Counted from the stretch's first letter, positions 50,968 to 61,832 are shown. The stretch is DNA of 64,000 nucleotides from Alistipes putredinis (GCA_022009915.1 CP091730.1:1550001-1614000), one strand, 5' to 3'. Notes: a model not told the origin generated them from the letters alone. Program-made: numbers and translations.

Positions 50968-51540
50968 TTAAAGAATTCCGCTTTCGGTGATATAGTGGCA
51001 CAGCTGCGCCCGTGCGCGGTGTATTTGCGTCTTGACGGTTCCTATCGGTATGGCCAGCGCCGAGGCTATCTCCTCGTAGGAATATTCTTTCATGAAACGC
51101 AGTTCGATTAGCTTCCTATATTGCGGCGAAAGTTTTTGCAGATAGAGCTCGATTTGCGCCCGCTGCTGCATACCGATTATCTTTTCCTCGGGCGAAGGCG
51201 CAGTCGCGGGCGGCGCGGGAACGGAAGAGGGCAGGAGGTCGATTGATATGTTGTCGCGGCGCTTGCGGACATAGTCGATGAAAGTATTGCGGGCGATGGC
51301 ATATATCCACTGCCCGAAGGTGTACTGCTCGTCGTACCGTTCCATGTTGATGAAGACCTTGATGAATATCTCCTGCAACAGGTCGTCCAAATCATCGCTT
51401 GCGCCGATACGCTGTGCATAATATTGGTAAATGGAATCGCGATAGCGGTTGAACAGGCATTCGAAAGCCGTATTGTCGCCTTCGAGCACGAGCCTTACGA
51501 GTCCGGCGTCGCTTTCCACTATGTATTTTTCTATCTCCAT
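50968..51540 (-). CDS. ECF-type RNA polymerase sigma factor
   Basis: This intact 190-residue protein has sigma region 2 (FECLFNRYRDSIYQYYAQRI, DDLLQEIFIKVF, FGQWIYAIARNTFIDYVRKRR) and region 4 (LSPQYRKLIELRFMKEYSYEEIASAL, then IPIGTVKTQIHRAR). There is no adjacent FecR-type anti-sigma gene and no TonB/SusCD system beside it, so its stimulus is unknown. It overlaps the preceding glycosyltransferase gene by 10 bases. Confidence 0.95.
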   Translation of the reverse strand: MEIEKYIVESDAGLVRLVLEGDNTAFECLFNRYRDSIYQYYAQRIGASDDLDDLLQEIFIKVFINMERYDEQYTFGQWIYAIARNTFIDYVRKRRDNISIDLLPSSVPAPPATAPSPEEKIIGMQQRAQIELYLQKLSPQYRKLIELRFMKEYSYEEIASALAIPIGTVKTQIHRARAQLCHYITESGIL

Positions 51541-52689
51541 ATCTCTTTGTCCGGCCGCAATTTGTGCGCTACGGAAATGAGCGCGTCGGCTGCGGGAGAA
51601 AACATGTCGTATATGAAATATGTGCCCCTCAGGCCCGTTTCGCCCAAGCGTTTGGCTATTTTGTTCATGCTGCGCAGCACGACCGCATATCTTGCGACCA
51701 GCAGCACGGCTGCGAAAATTTTAAGCTCCGTCGGCAGGAAGACTATCGTCGCCAGCGTCGTGAAATAAAACAGGGCTCGGCTGCCGATTTCCCATTCCAC
51801 GAAGTTTTTGGCTGCCAGCGGGTAATATTTGTAGGAGTGGGTGCGTGCCTTGCGCTCCTTGTACCACCACTTCATGCCGCCCCAGCATTTGCGCCTTACG
51901 GTCGCCCGCGGGTGCATCACCACGCTGACATTGTCGCCGTCGAAGATGCGCTGCATGAACAGGTCTTCTTCGCCTATGTTCATGTTCAGGAATCCGAATC
52001 CTCGATTTTTCGAAATAGAGGCGTTTTGGCGAATCCGGTATTCTGCAAAAACTCCGCCGAAAGGATGTTTTTTTCGATTGCTGCGCTGAGGTACCTTGCG
52101 CCGCACATCATTTGCGAGGTGCGTATCATCTTGCCGGAAAGTCCCGGCGTCTGTTCCACTCCGCAGTAACCCAATACGATGTCGCCTTTCGAGAAACCTT
52201 TGGCCATGAGCGGAATCCAGCGGCTCGAAAGCGGTTTGGCATCGGGCGTCGTGATTACGACATAATCGTATTTGGCGGCCTTTATGCCGACGTTCAGAGC
52301 CATCTTGTTGCTTATCGGAAACAGAGGATGCTGCTTGATGCGGGTCATGGAGAGCTTGGGATGCGCTTCGGAAAGCATTTCGAGAGTTTCGGCGAACTCC
52401 TGATTGTTTCCTATGTAGACGATTACCACTTCGTACTCGTCGTAGGCTTGCGTCAGCATGAGCGGCAGGGTCTCGTCGATATACAGGAAATCGTCCTCCA
52501 TCGGAACGATGACCGATATGCCGGGAGTATCCGGTCCGGTTTGCGGGCGCATGTCGTTCTTGTATTTAGGTATCGCAGCGTAAATGCGTATATAATAATA
52601 TATTTGCACTCCGAACAGAATCGCTGTTATGACGATAAGTGCAAGACCGAAAGGCCCGTAGGCATCGTATGTCAGCAGAGCCAGTTCTT
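51531..52689 (-). CDS. Membrane-associated glycosyltransferase family 2 (one break; start unclear)
   Basis: An N-terminal membrane helix (FGLALIVITAILFGV) precedes the GT-A fold: ISVIVPMEDD, then VVITTPDAKPLSSRW (DxD-like region PDA) and NIGEEDLFMQRI. Two or three C-terminal hydrophobic segments follow (FYFTTLATIVFLP, IFAAVLLVARYAVV). The break is near 52015 in a T run. No ATG is visible; an in-frame stop at 52690-52692 bounds the start, so the start codon is probably damaged by an indel. It may act in envelope polysaccharide or glycolipid synthesis. Confidence 0.82.
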
Positions 52690-52790
52690 TTTAATCTATC
52701 CAGCTTGAAAAACGAAATTACGATACTACAAAAGTAATCAATTATTTCGAAGTATGGCGGAGTGCGGCTGGATTATTTGCCGCCTAAAAA

Positions 52791-52821
52791 TTGCGCGGTG
52801 GCGAAATAATGTATAAATTTG
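52791..52821 (+). promoter_or_regulatory. Promoter of tgt (TTG-N20-TAAATTTG), almost abutting the start codon
   Basis: TTG (52791-52793) and TAAATTTG (52814-52821) have consensus spacing. The -7 box ends 6 bases before the ATG at 52828, which predicts a leaderless or nearly leaderless mRNA. Confidence 0.65.
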
Positions 52822-52827
52822 CGGGTT

Positions 52828-53959
52828 ATGAAATTCGAACTTCAAGCGACATCGTCCGATTGCAGGGCGCGTGCGGGTAAAATAACTACCGATCACGGTG
52901 AGATTCTCACACCGATATTCATGCCTGTCGGTACGGCCGCGAGCGTAAAGGGAATATTCCATCGCGACCTCGTACAAGAAGCAGGCGCACAGATAATTCT
53001 GGCGAATACATATCATCTTTATTTACGTCCCGGAACTGACATCTTGCAGCAGGCCGGAGGTGTGCACCGATTTTCGTCGTGGGAGCGTCCGATGCTTACG
53101 GACAGCGGCGGTTTTCAGGTGTTCTCGCTGGCCGACTGTCGCAAAATCACGGAGGAGGGGTGCCGTTTCAGTTCGCATATCGACGGTTCGAAGCATCTTT
53201 TTCACTCCCGAGCGCGTGATAGACATTCAACGCAGCATAGGTGCCGATATAATGATGGCATTCGACGAGTGTCCGTCCGGAAAAGCCAGCAGAGAATATG
53301 CGTCTAAATCAATGGCGCTTACACATCGTTGGTTGGAGCGATGCTTCAATAGATACGCTTCTACGCAGCCGCTTTACGGACACTGTCAGTCGCTGTTCCC
53401 GATAGTTCAGGGATGCACCTATCCCGATTTGAGGGCGGAGGCTGCCGAATTCGTGCAGCAGTTCGATGCGGACGGATATGCGATAGGCGGTCTTGCGGTC
53501 GGAGAACCGGCCGAGGTGATGTATGAGATGATAGATGTGGTGAACGGCATACTGCCGCAGAACAAACCGCGTTATCTTATGGGAGTGGGTACTCCCGTGA
53601 ATATTTTGGAGGGGATAGAGCGCGGGGTGGACATGTTCGACTGCGTGATGCCCACACGAAACGGCCGCAACGGAATGCTGTTCACGACGGAAGGAATGAT
53701 AAACATCCGCAATCGCAAATGGATGGACGATTTTTCGCCCATCGACCCCGCCGGTCTGTGTTTTGCCGATACTACATACAGCAAGGCATACCTGCGGCAT
53801 CTTGTCATTGCGGGCGAGATGCTCGGAGCGCAAATAGCCTCGCTGCACAATATCTGCTTTTACTTGTGGCTGGTAAGGCAGGCGCGCGAACACATACTGG
53901 CTGGCGATTTCGCACAGTGGAAACGCGAGACGGTCGCTAAAATCGGAAGGAAACTTTGA
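52828..53959 (+). CDS. tgt: tRNA-guanine transglycosylase (one frame break)
   Basis: The TIM-barrel signature is complete: TPIFMPVGTAASVKG, ILANTYHLYLRPG, LTDSGGFQVFSLA (catalytic Asp), MMAFDECPSG, YAIGGLAVGEP and FDCVMPTRNGRNGMLF (nucleophile Asp). A surplus T near 53199 splits the frame; repair joins GSKHLFTPERVIDIQ. Length is about 376 residues. The zinc-binding CxCxxC of typical bacterial enzymes is missing: the segment reads GLCFADTTYSKAYLRHL, with only one Cys. It inserts preQ1 at the wobble position of tRNA-Asp/Asn/His/Tyr. Its stop overlaps the next start (TGATG). Confidence 0.93.
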
Positions 53960-55022
53960 TGAAAAAAATCCCGGTCTGAAAATACTCGACAGATACATAA
54001 TACGCAAGTTTCTCGGAACTTACGTATTCTTACTTGCACTGATTATTGTAATAGTAGTGGTGTTCGACTATGCCGAAAAGGTGGACGATTTCATCTCGCA
54101 GAAAGCGCCTTTCAAGGATGTCATACTGGACTATTACGTGAATTTCATACCGTTTTTCATCAATCAGTTCAGCGGTCTTTTCACGTTCATTACCGTGATT
54201 TACTTCACCTCGAAAATGGCCTATCAGACCGAGATAATAGCCATACTGTCGAGCGGAGTGAGTTTCAGACGACTGATGTGGCCGTATTTCATATCCGCGG
54301 CCGTGATTGCGACGGTGTCCATCGGACTGAACATGTGGATTATTCCGCACACCAACATCAAACGTGTGGAGTTCGAAAGCCAGTACATACCGCGCAAAAA
54401 GAACGTGAAGTACGACAAGCACATCTACCGCCAGATAGAGCCCGGAACATTCGTCTACATACGCAACTTTTCGGGCAACACGCAAAAGGCCAGTTTCATG
54501 TCTATTGAGAAGTACGACGGAACATCGCTCGTGCAGGCTCTGGAAGCGGGCGACGTTACGTACAATCCTGAAAACGGACACTGGACGGCGCCGAAGTACA
54601 CCGTCCGTTCGATGGACAGCATCGGGGAGGCATACACGCAGCACGTGGCGCTGGATACTTTGATAAATCTGAATACGGAAGAGTTGGGCAATGTCGCCGA
54701 GTTGATTAAGACCATGCAGATAGGGATGCTTACCGATTTCATCCGCCAGCAAAAGGAAAAGGGGTCGGACATGATTCCTCTGTTCGAGGTCGAACGGCAC
54801 GGACGAATCGCGTATCCTATGGCGGCGTTCATCCTGACGCTTATCGGCGTGTCCATTTCGTCGCGCAAAGTGAGAGGTGGTACGGGACTTCATATGGGAA
54901 TGGGTATCGTGCTGTGTTTCTCGTACATACTGTTTCAGAGATTCGCCGAGGAATTCGCCAAGGGCGGTTCTCTTCCGGCCGGCCTTTCGGTCTGGATTCC
55001 CAACATAATTTTTTTGCGGTAA
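53959..55022 (+). CDS. LptF/LptG-family (YjgP/YjgQ) lipopolysaccharide export permease (one frame break)
   Basis: ATG at 53959 overlaps the tgt stop. One A added to the A7 run gives MKKNPGLKILDRYIIRKFLGTYVFLLAL. Six membrane segments surround a periplasmic jellyroll-like domain (about residues 110-270), with the family signature FAIL/IAILSSGVSFRRLMWPY. It is part of the LptB2FG transporter that moves LPS to the outer membrane. The tgt-permease order is common in Bacteroidetes. F or G cannot be decided. Confidence 0.9.
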
Positions 55023-55119
55023 TCGCTGTTTTTTTGTATAAAAAGGCACCGAAGTAGCACCCGCTCGAATTTATTTAGTAAATTTGCATTGTAAAAATTT
55101 TTAAGCGATATTATACGAT

Positions 55120-56844
55120 ATGTTTGAACTCAGTGAACAGGAACAGTTGCGGCGCAACTCCCTTGCGGAATTGCGGCGTTTGGGAATAGAACCGTATCCT
55201 GCTGCCAAATACGAAGTTTCGACCACTGCCGCCGAAATAGCTGCCCGATTCGACAGCGAGCCTTCTCTTTTCGAGAATGTGAGCGTCGCCGGCCGAATAA
55301 TGAGCCGACGAATAATGGGCAGCGCATCGTTTTTTTCGAGCTTCAAGATCATACGGGCCGTATTCAGGTGTATATCCGTCGCGACGACATATGCAGCGGA
55401 GAAGATACGACGCCTTATAATACGGTATTCAAGAAACTGCTCGACATAGGCGACATCGTTGGCGTGGAAGGATTCGTTTTCCGTACGCAGACAGGCGAGC
55501 TGTCGGTGCACTGCAAGAAGTTCACCGTGCTGAGCAAGTCGATTCGCCCGCTGCCCATAGTCAAGGAGAAGGACGGGCAGACTTTCGATGCCTTTACCGA
55601 CCCAGAGGTGCGCTATCGTCAGCGTTATGTCGATTTAATCGTGAATCCGCAAGTGAAGGACGTGTTCGTGAAAAGGGCGAAGATTATTTCGACGATGCGT
55701 GCGTTTTTTCGATTCGTTCGGATATGTGGAAGTGGAGACTCCCATATTGCAATCCATTCCCGGCGGAGCTTCGGCGCGTCCGTTCATTACGCATCACAAC
55801 TCTTTGGACATCGACCTTTACATGCGTATAGCCAGCGAGTTGTATCTGAAAAAACTTATCGTGGGCGGATTCGAGGGCGTGTACGAGTTCGGAAAGAATT
55901 TCCGCAACGAGGGCATGGACCGCACGCACAATCCCGAATTTACCTGCATGGAGATATATGTGGCCTACAAGGACTACATCTGGATGATGGGATTCGTCGA
56001 GCAGATGCTGGAACGTGTTGCGTTGGCGTTGCACGGGACCACTCGGGTCATGATAGGCGAGCAGGAAATAAATTTCAAGGCTCCGTACCGGCGCGTGTCG
56101 ATGACCGATTTGATAAAGGAGAAGACCGGATTCGACATTACTGGCAAAAACGAGGGGCAGCTTTCGCGAGGCCTGCGCACGTCTCGGCGTGGAAACAGAC
56201 GAGTCGATGGGCAAGGGAAAACTTATCGACGCCATTTTTCGGCCAGTTCTGCGAGACGGAGCTCGTGCAGCCGACTTTCGTTACGGATTATCCAATCGAG
56301 ATGTCTCCGCTAAGCAAGAGGCATCGTTCGAATCCGGAACTTACGGAGCGTTTCGAACTTTTCGTAATGGGCAAGGAGCTTTGCAACGCCTATTCGGAGC
56401 TCAACGACCCCATAGACCAGTACGAACGTTTTCAGGAGCAGCTGCGATTGAGCGAGAAGGGGGACGACGAGGCGATGTTCATAGATATGGATTTCGTTAA
56501 GGCGCTGGAATACGGCATGCCGACATGCTCGGGTATGGGTATCGGCATCGATCGTCTTACCATGTTCATGACTTCGCAGACCTCGATTCAGGATGTGCTC
56601 TTTTTTCCGCAAATGCGGCCGCAGAAAGGTGCAGTCAAGGATGACGAACAGAAGTATACAGAAAAGGGAATTGCTCCTGAGTGGGTTCCCGTGCTGCAAA
56701 AAAATGGGATACGTAACGGTCGATTCGCTGAAAAAGCTCTCCGCAGGAAAAGCTTTTCAACGACATTTGCGGATTCAACAAGAAAAACAAACTCGGCCTC
56801 AAAAAAATCCGACCATGGACGAGGTGCGAGCATGGTGCGAATAA
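55120..56844 (+). CDS. lysS: Lysyl-tRNA synthetase, class II (about seven indels)
   Basis: The anticodon-binding OB domain (VAGRIMSRRIMG, ELQDHTGRIQVYI) and the catalytic domain with motif 1 (GYVEVETPILQSIPGG), motif 2 (YEFGKNFRNEGMDRTHNPEFTCME) and motif 3 (GMGIGIDRLTMF) are all present once frames are joined. Breaks: 55330-55336 (T), 55706-55711 (T), about 56165, 56235-56239, 56697-56704 (A), 56757 and 56800. The tail WVPVLQKMGYVTVDSLKKL to MDEVRAWCE is the extra C-terminal domain of Bacteroidetes LysRS. A TAAATTTG box lies at 55079-55086. Confidence 0.95.
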
Positions 56845-56876
56845 ATTTTTGTAACAAAACGTTAAATAAAAAGAAA

Positions 56877-57629
56877 ATGAGAAAGAAAATCGTTGCCGGC
56901 AACTGGAAGATGAATACGACTCCGGTGGAAGGCGTGGAATTGGCAAAAGAGGTGGTAGCAGGAAAAGGCGGCGTATGTTCGTGCGTCGATTTCATAATCG
57001 CTCCGCCGTTCACTCATCTTTCGGAGGTGGTCAAGGTCACTCGCGGTACGGGCATTGCCGTCGCAGCTCAAAACTGTGCGGCAGAGGCCAAAGGAGCATA
57101 TACGGGCGAAGTATCCGCCAAGATGATTGCGTCGCTGGGCGTGGAATACGTTATTCTGGGCCACTCGGAGCGCCGCGAATATTACGGCGAGACGAGCCAG
57201 ACGCTGAACAAGAAAATGGCGCAGGCCTACGAGAACAATCTGATTCCGATTTACTGCATAGGCGAGAAATTGGAAGAGCGCGAGGCTGGCAAACATTTCG
57301 ATGTGGTTAAGGCCCAAATAGAAGAGGTCGTGTTCAATCTGACCGACGAGCAGTTCGACAAACTCATAATCGCCTACGAACCTGTATGGGCTATCGGGAC
57401 CGGCAAGACGGCGACTGCGGAACAGGCACAGGAAATCCATGCCTACATACGCAAGGTGCTGGCTTCCAAGTTCGGAGCCAAGGCCGAAAATACGCCTCTG
57501 CTTTACGGCGGAAGCTGCAAACCGTCCAATGCGAAAGAACTCTTTGCAAAAGAAGACGTGGACGGCGGTCTTATAGGCGGCGCCGCTCTTGTAGCAGACG
57601 ATTTCCTTGCAATAGGCAAAAGTTTCTAA
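56877..57629 (+). CDS. tpiA: Triosephosphate isomerase
   Basis: This intact 250-residue enzyme has the catalytic lysine in GNWKMN, the electrophilic His in ILGHSERR, the base Glu in AYEPVWAIGTG and the phosphate-binding LYGGS and GGAAL segments. It interconverts dihydroxyacetone phosphate and glyceraldehyde-3-phosphate in glycolysis. It is 32 bases after lysS and is followed by a terminator. Confidence 0.98.
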   Translation: MRKKIVAGNWKMNTTPVEGVELAKEVVAGKGGVCSCVDFIIAPPFTHLSEVVKVTRGTGIAVAAQNCAAEAKGAYTGEVSAKMIASLGVEYVILGHSERREYYGETSQTLNKKMAQAYENNLIPIYCIGEKLEEREAGKHFDVVKAQIEEVVFNLTDEQFDKLIIAYEPVWAIGTGKTATAEQAQEIHAYIRKVLASKFGAKAENTPLLYGGSCKPSNAKELFAKEDVDGGLIGGAALVADDFLAIGKSF

Positions 57630-57653
57630 TAGCGGAATCGACCATTATAAAAT

Positions 57654-57694
57654 AAGGAGGAGGGGAGAAAATTCCCTCCTCTCTATTTTTTTAC
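57654..57694 (+). terminator. Terminator after tpiA
   Basis: The stem GGAGGAGGGGA / TTCCCTCCTC around GAAAA is followed by CTATTTTTTT. Confidence 0.85.
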
Positions 57695-57720
57695 CATAAA
57701 GTCTCGCCAGATTTTAATTT

Positions 57721-58889
57721 CTATTTATTGGCGAACAGTTTTTTCTTCAACCATTCTCTGACAGGAACATCGTAGAGCTTATAGGATGCCCAAGCTATGG
57801 ATATTGCAAGGATGAAGATACTGACAGCTATGAAAATATGAGTGCTTTGCGGACTGTCCTTGTGGCTGCCGGCCCAAGCCATCTGTACATATATCAGAGG
57901 GTAATGCGTAATATAGAGCGGATAGGAGAGTTCGCCGAGCCATTTGCATACGGCTATGCTCCGTTTATCGGTCACTTTGCTGCCGGCGCCCATTGCAACA
58001 ATGAGAGGAAACATTACGAGAATTGCCACGGCATTATAGATGCCATTGCCGCAACTCCAAGTACCTTGCACGCCTCCTTTGATGCAAGGCATGCAGAGTA
58101 AGATTACCACCAATAGCGAACACCACCAGAATCCGCCTCTTACGGAAATCGTCTTGCCGATACGTGATAGCAGTAGTCCGCAGAAGAATGGATAGAGCAG
58201 TCGTGCGATGCCGATGTAACCCTGTTCGGCATCGATACTCCATCCGCCTATTACCGTATTGGCGGCATACATTCTGCCGTTCAAGAGATGAAACACGTCG
58301 AAATTGAGACATACGTCGATCGTAAGGAATGCCGAGCCAGCCACGAATATAGCCAGCACTGTTTTCGAAAATCTGCGAATAACGAGAGCATAGGCGATAT
58401 TGGCAAGGTACTCCCACATCAGCGACCACATAGAGCCGTTCAGGGGATTGGTCTCGCCCCAGCCTCTGATGTCCCAATTTTTCAGTGCAGGAATCATCGT
58501 GAAACAGAATACAGCAAGAGCGACGACTTTCCACCAAGGCGTTTGGCCCACCAAAGGAAAAGAAGGACAATCGCCAAAATAGAACAGGGCTGCTCCGAGA
58601 AGAGTTCCCATGATAAGCATCGGATGCAGTCTCACAAGTCGGCGCTTGAAGAAATTCCATGTGCTCATTCGATTCCAACGGTCATCGTAGGCATATCCGA
58701 TGACGAAGCCCGAGAGCACGAAAAAGAAATCTACGGCAAGATAACCATGATTTATAATCTGATGCTCCGGCCCGGCAGAGTAAGTCTCGAATAGGTGAAA
58801 GGCAACCACAATCATGGCGGCTACACCTCTTAAACCGTCCAATATCTCGTATCGGGGTTTGGAGGCCAAATATACGTTTTTTTGTCCAT
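57721..58889 (-). CDS. Acyltransferase-3 family membrane protein (possible indel at the start)
   Basis: The protein has ten or so membrane segments and the acyltransferase-3 signature: EILDGLRGVAAMIVVAFHLFE (catalytic His), AVDFFFVLSGFVIG, FFKRRLVRLHPM and LGELSYPLYITHYPLI. It O-acetylates or O-acylates a surface sugar or small molecule. The open frame starts at 58935, but ATG at 58889 with one A added (MDKKNVYLASKP) gives a more typical N-terminus. It is divergent from the AraC gene, which may regulate it. It ends REWLKKKLFANK. Confidence 0.9.
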
Positions 58890-59029
58890 TGTCTGTTGTT
58901 TTTGTTTTGAAATGATTTTTGCTAAGACGTTGCAAATTTACGGCGTATTATTGTCATTTATTTGTTGCTTCGTTTTAAATAATTGTCGTATATTTGTTGG
59001 AAGGGCTGCTTTTTTTAGTGAAAGAATGT

Positions 59030-59888
59030 ATGGAAAGGAGTATGAAGATGGAAGAAATGAAGATACAGTTCGACCATGTTAGTTTGGAACCATCCAGACA
59101 GATAGGACTTCATCAGCAGAGCACGTGGGAGTTGTCTTATATCATAAAAGGAGCGGGACGGCGAATTGTCGGCGACAAAGAGGATCCATTCAAAAGTGGC
59201 GACATTGTACTGGTGCCGCCGGACACGACACATTGCTGGGAGTTTGAGGATGAAGGAACCCTTATCGAAAATGTCACCGTGCTGTTTTTCAACCGAATTT
59301 ATGTATGCCTTGTCAGATAACTTCTACGATCTGAAAGAAATTATGGGCCGTCTGATTCATATAGACTCCGCTCTTATGTTGCTGGGCCGGACAAGACAAA
59401 GTGTGGCAAATATACTCCGGCGCATGTGTGAAGAGGAGGATGACATGCGAACCGTATCTTTCTTCCAAATATTGGTTTTGATAGGAAAAAGCGCAGAGCT
59501 GTCTGCCGCCGGCAAGGAAAACAGGGAGACGAATGCAGAGCGCATGTTGAAAAACATCAAGTTATTTGTGACCTGTAATTTTAGGCGAGAGTCGAGTATT
59601 GGAGACATTGCCGCTTATGTGAGGCATGAATCGATCGGCGGTTTTGCACGTTCTTTCGCAGAAATGAGGGGAAAAACGATTGGGAAATACAAGAACGAGC
59701 TGCGCTTGGATGAAGCAAGGCGATTGCTTGCTTCTTCCGCCTTCTCGATACAGGAGATATGCTATAAGAGCGGCTTTCGCGATGTGGCCCATTTTTGCCG
59801 CACTTTCCGCAAGATAACAGGAACTTCGCCGAGTGAATACAGAAAGAAGTCGAAATATGAATTAACGCAAATTGATGCGGATTTTTAA
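59030..59888 (+). CDS. AraC-family transcriptional regulator with cupin-like N-domain (one frame break)
   Basis: ATG at 59030 (MERSMKMEEMKIQF) or 59048. The N-terminal cupin-like sensor has HQQSTWELSYIIKGAGRRIVG and SGDIVLVPPDTTHCWEF. A surplus T near 59286-59290 splits the gene; repair gives NVTVLFSTEFMYAL. The C-terminal double helix-turn-helix has SIGDIAAYV and FSIQEICYKSGFRDVAHFCRTFRKITGTSPSEYRK. Length is about 285 residues. It is divergent from the acyltransferase gene with a short shared promoter region. It probably responds to a sugar or small effector. Confidence 0.9.
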
Positions 59889-60219
59889 TTCTCGAAGCAT
59901 GAGGTTGTTCCGCCCATTTTTTTTCGCCACAGGCTGCCGTTGCGCCTGTACTGCGGTTCATGAGTGTCCGGTACAAAACAAAGTGAGAACGGCTGACGGT
60001 CTGTGTTGTGATATGCAAAGAGTTTCGGATGCAACCGCGGAATCGAAGATATTAATGGCGATGACGAATGCCATAACCGGCGAAGGTAAAAAGGCTGGTG
60101 TTCGATTTATTGTCTGCGGCTTAAACGGAATCATGAATGTCGAGATGGGTAGGCGAGGTACGGTAGAATGTGCGCGTCATCGCCGAATCCGAGCCATTTG
60201 CCAAATAGTCGGGATACAA
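59889..60219. other. About 330 bp without a recognised gene
   Basis: Open frames here are short or shift repeatedly and show no family similarity. No RNA gene was identified. It could hold a decayed small gene. Confidence 0.5.
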
Positions 60220-60260
60220 AACAAGCCGGATATTGTAAAGTATCCGGCTTGTTTTTTGAC
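60220..60260. terminator. Bidirectional terminator between AraC side and rpiB operon
   Basis: ACAAGCCGGATA and TATCCGGCTTGT form a perfect 12-bp stem around TTGTAAAG, with TTTTTT on the plus side and TTTT on the minus side. It closes the dapF-to-rpiB operon on the minus strand. Confidence 0.9.
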
Positions 60261-60301
60261 CGATTTTAGATCCGTTACCGAGCGCTACTGCGTCGAGAAG
60301 A

Positions 60302-60745
60302 CTATTCGGGTTGCGGAACTGGAATTTTTTCAACCCTGCGCAGGTGGCGTCCACCTTCGAATTCTGTGGCCAGAAACTTATCCACGCACTGTTTCGCCAT
60401 CTCGTTGTCGATGAAACGCGCCGGCAGCGAACAAACGTTCGCATCGTTGTGCCTTCGTGCCAGTTCGGCGATTTCCGGTATCCAGCATACGGCCGCTCTG
60501 ATGTTTTGATGCTTGTTGAGCGTAATGCTTATGCCGTTGGCCGTACCGCAAATGGCTATGCCGCACGGAACTACGCCCTGTTCGATGTCGAATGCCAGAG
60601 GGTGCGCATAATCGGGATAATCGCAGCTTTCGGGCGAGTCGCAACCGTAATCGAATACTTCGTATCCGAGGCTATCCAGATAGCCGACCAGATACTCTTT
60701 GAGTTCGTATCCAGCATGGTCGGATGCTATTCCAATTTTTTTCAT
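60302..60745 (-). CDS. rpiB: Ribose-5-phosphate isomerase B
   Basis: This intact 147-residue enzyme begins MKKIGIASDHAGYELKEYL. The active-site Cys is in AICGTANGISI (usually CGSGNG), and the phosphate/sugar-binding RRHNDANV and R in LPARFIDNE are retained. It interconverts ribose-5-phosphate and ribulose-5-phosphate. It is last in an operon with the hydrolase (11 bases upstream), a small protein and dapF. Confidence 0.95.
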   Translation of the reverse strand: MKKIGIASDHAGYELKEYLVGYLDSLGYEVFDYGCDSPESCDYPDYAHPLAFDIEQGVVPCGIAICGTANGISITLNKHQNIRAAVCWIPEIAELARRHNDANVCSLPARFIDNEMAKQCVDKFLATEFEGGRHLRRVEKIPVPQPE

Positions 60746-60756
60746 GAAAGTGTATT

Positions 60757-61555
60757 TTATTCGTTTCCGATAAATTCAATCAATGCGTCAGCCGCTGCTT
60801 CGGGCTGTTCTATGAACCCCATATGTCCGGAGTTTTCGAGAAAGACGACGTGCGCCTGCGGATGTTCGGCGGCGATTTTTTCGGCTGTCTGCGGACTTAT
60901 GTATTCGTCCTTGCGGCCGAATATGAACAGTTGCGGAACTTTCAGGGCCCGCAACATCTCGTTCTTGTCGCCTCTCTGCATCATACCGCGCAAAAGCGCC
61001 TTGATGCCATCGTCCTCCGTAATTCCGACCAATTCCGCAAGGTCTTCGATTGTGTCTGCGAACTTGGTCCGATTCTCCGCCGCAAAGCCTTTCCCGGGCG
61101 CCATGCGGGCCAGAAGTTCTTTCTTGCCGGCGTCGATTAGCTCTATCTCTTTGCTCCGGTCGAGTTTCTTCTGTTCGGAGTCCGCGTTCGGGGTGGAGTG
61201 GAAAAGTACTATGCCGTCCAATCGGTCGGGATACTTTTCGGCGAATGCGAGTGCCACGTAACCGCCCATCGAATGTCCGACGAGCGTGCATTTTTCTATT
61301 TTCATCGTGTCGAGCACGCCGCAGACCACATCGGCCAGAAACTCCATCGTGTGGACTTCGCCCTTTACCTCTGATATTCCGTGCCCGGGCAAATCGAGCG
61401 CCACGACGCGGTATCGCGCTTTAAGCAGTTTGGCGAAAGATTCCCATACCTCGATGGCTTCGAGGTATCCGTGCAACAAAACCACGCATCGGTCTCCCTT
61501 TTTCGCTGTCGCTTACCCGCAGTGCGCATCCGGCCGCATTAATGAATTTATCCAT
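60757..61555 (-). CDS. Alpha/beta hydrolase (one frame break)
   Basis: ATG at 61555 gives MDKFINAAGCALRVSDSEKG. A surplus G near 61495 shifts the frame; repair gives CVVLLHGYLEAIEVWESF. The catalytic triad is visible: nucleophile Ser in VGHSMGGYVAL, Asp in FGRKDEYIS, His in NSGHMGFIEQP, with the oxyanion motif LLHGY. Length is about 265 residues. It is a cytoplasmic esterase or hydrolase of unknown substrate. It is 18 bases after the small protein gene. Confidence 0.88.
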
Positions 61556-61573
61556 ACAGAATTTCGCTTGGTG

Positions 61574-61772
61574 TTAGTCGTCGTAATAGTCCATGACGGA
61601 CTCGTGTTTCTTTTTCGGCTGTGTACGACTCTTCGTCTTCGTCGTCTAACTTTTCGTACATGGCGTATTTGTCTTTGCCGCTTTTGCGCATCGGGCTGAG
61701 TCTTGTGGCCTTGCGCATGGAGTCCGTGCTCTGCTCTTGACGAGAAGACTTAAAATCCTTGTTAGATTTCAT
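61574..61772 (-). CDS. Small charged conserved protein (one indel)
   Basis: The start MKSNKDFKSSRQEQSTDSMRK and the segment LSPMRKSGKDKYAMYEKLDDEDEE are highly charged and without hydrophobic segments. The frame runs on to 61548, but an indel in the A-run near 61612 gives the more likely end ESVMDYYDD with a stop at 61574, about 65 residues. Short proteins of this pattern occur in many Bacteroidales, next to housekeeping genes; the function is unknown. Confidence 0.6.
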
Positions 61773-61832
61773 GGCGAATCACAGAGTTGAGAATTTGAAA
61801 TAAATGATTAAGATTCCGTAATTTACTCTTGA

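Noticed and set aside
59872..60414. 180-codon open frame overlapping the AraC end, a terminator and rpiB
   Set aside because: It spans a perfect terminator hairpin and the antisense of rpiB, with no recognisable motif.
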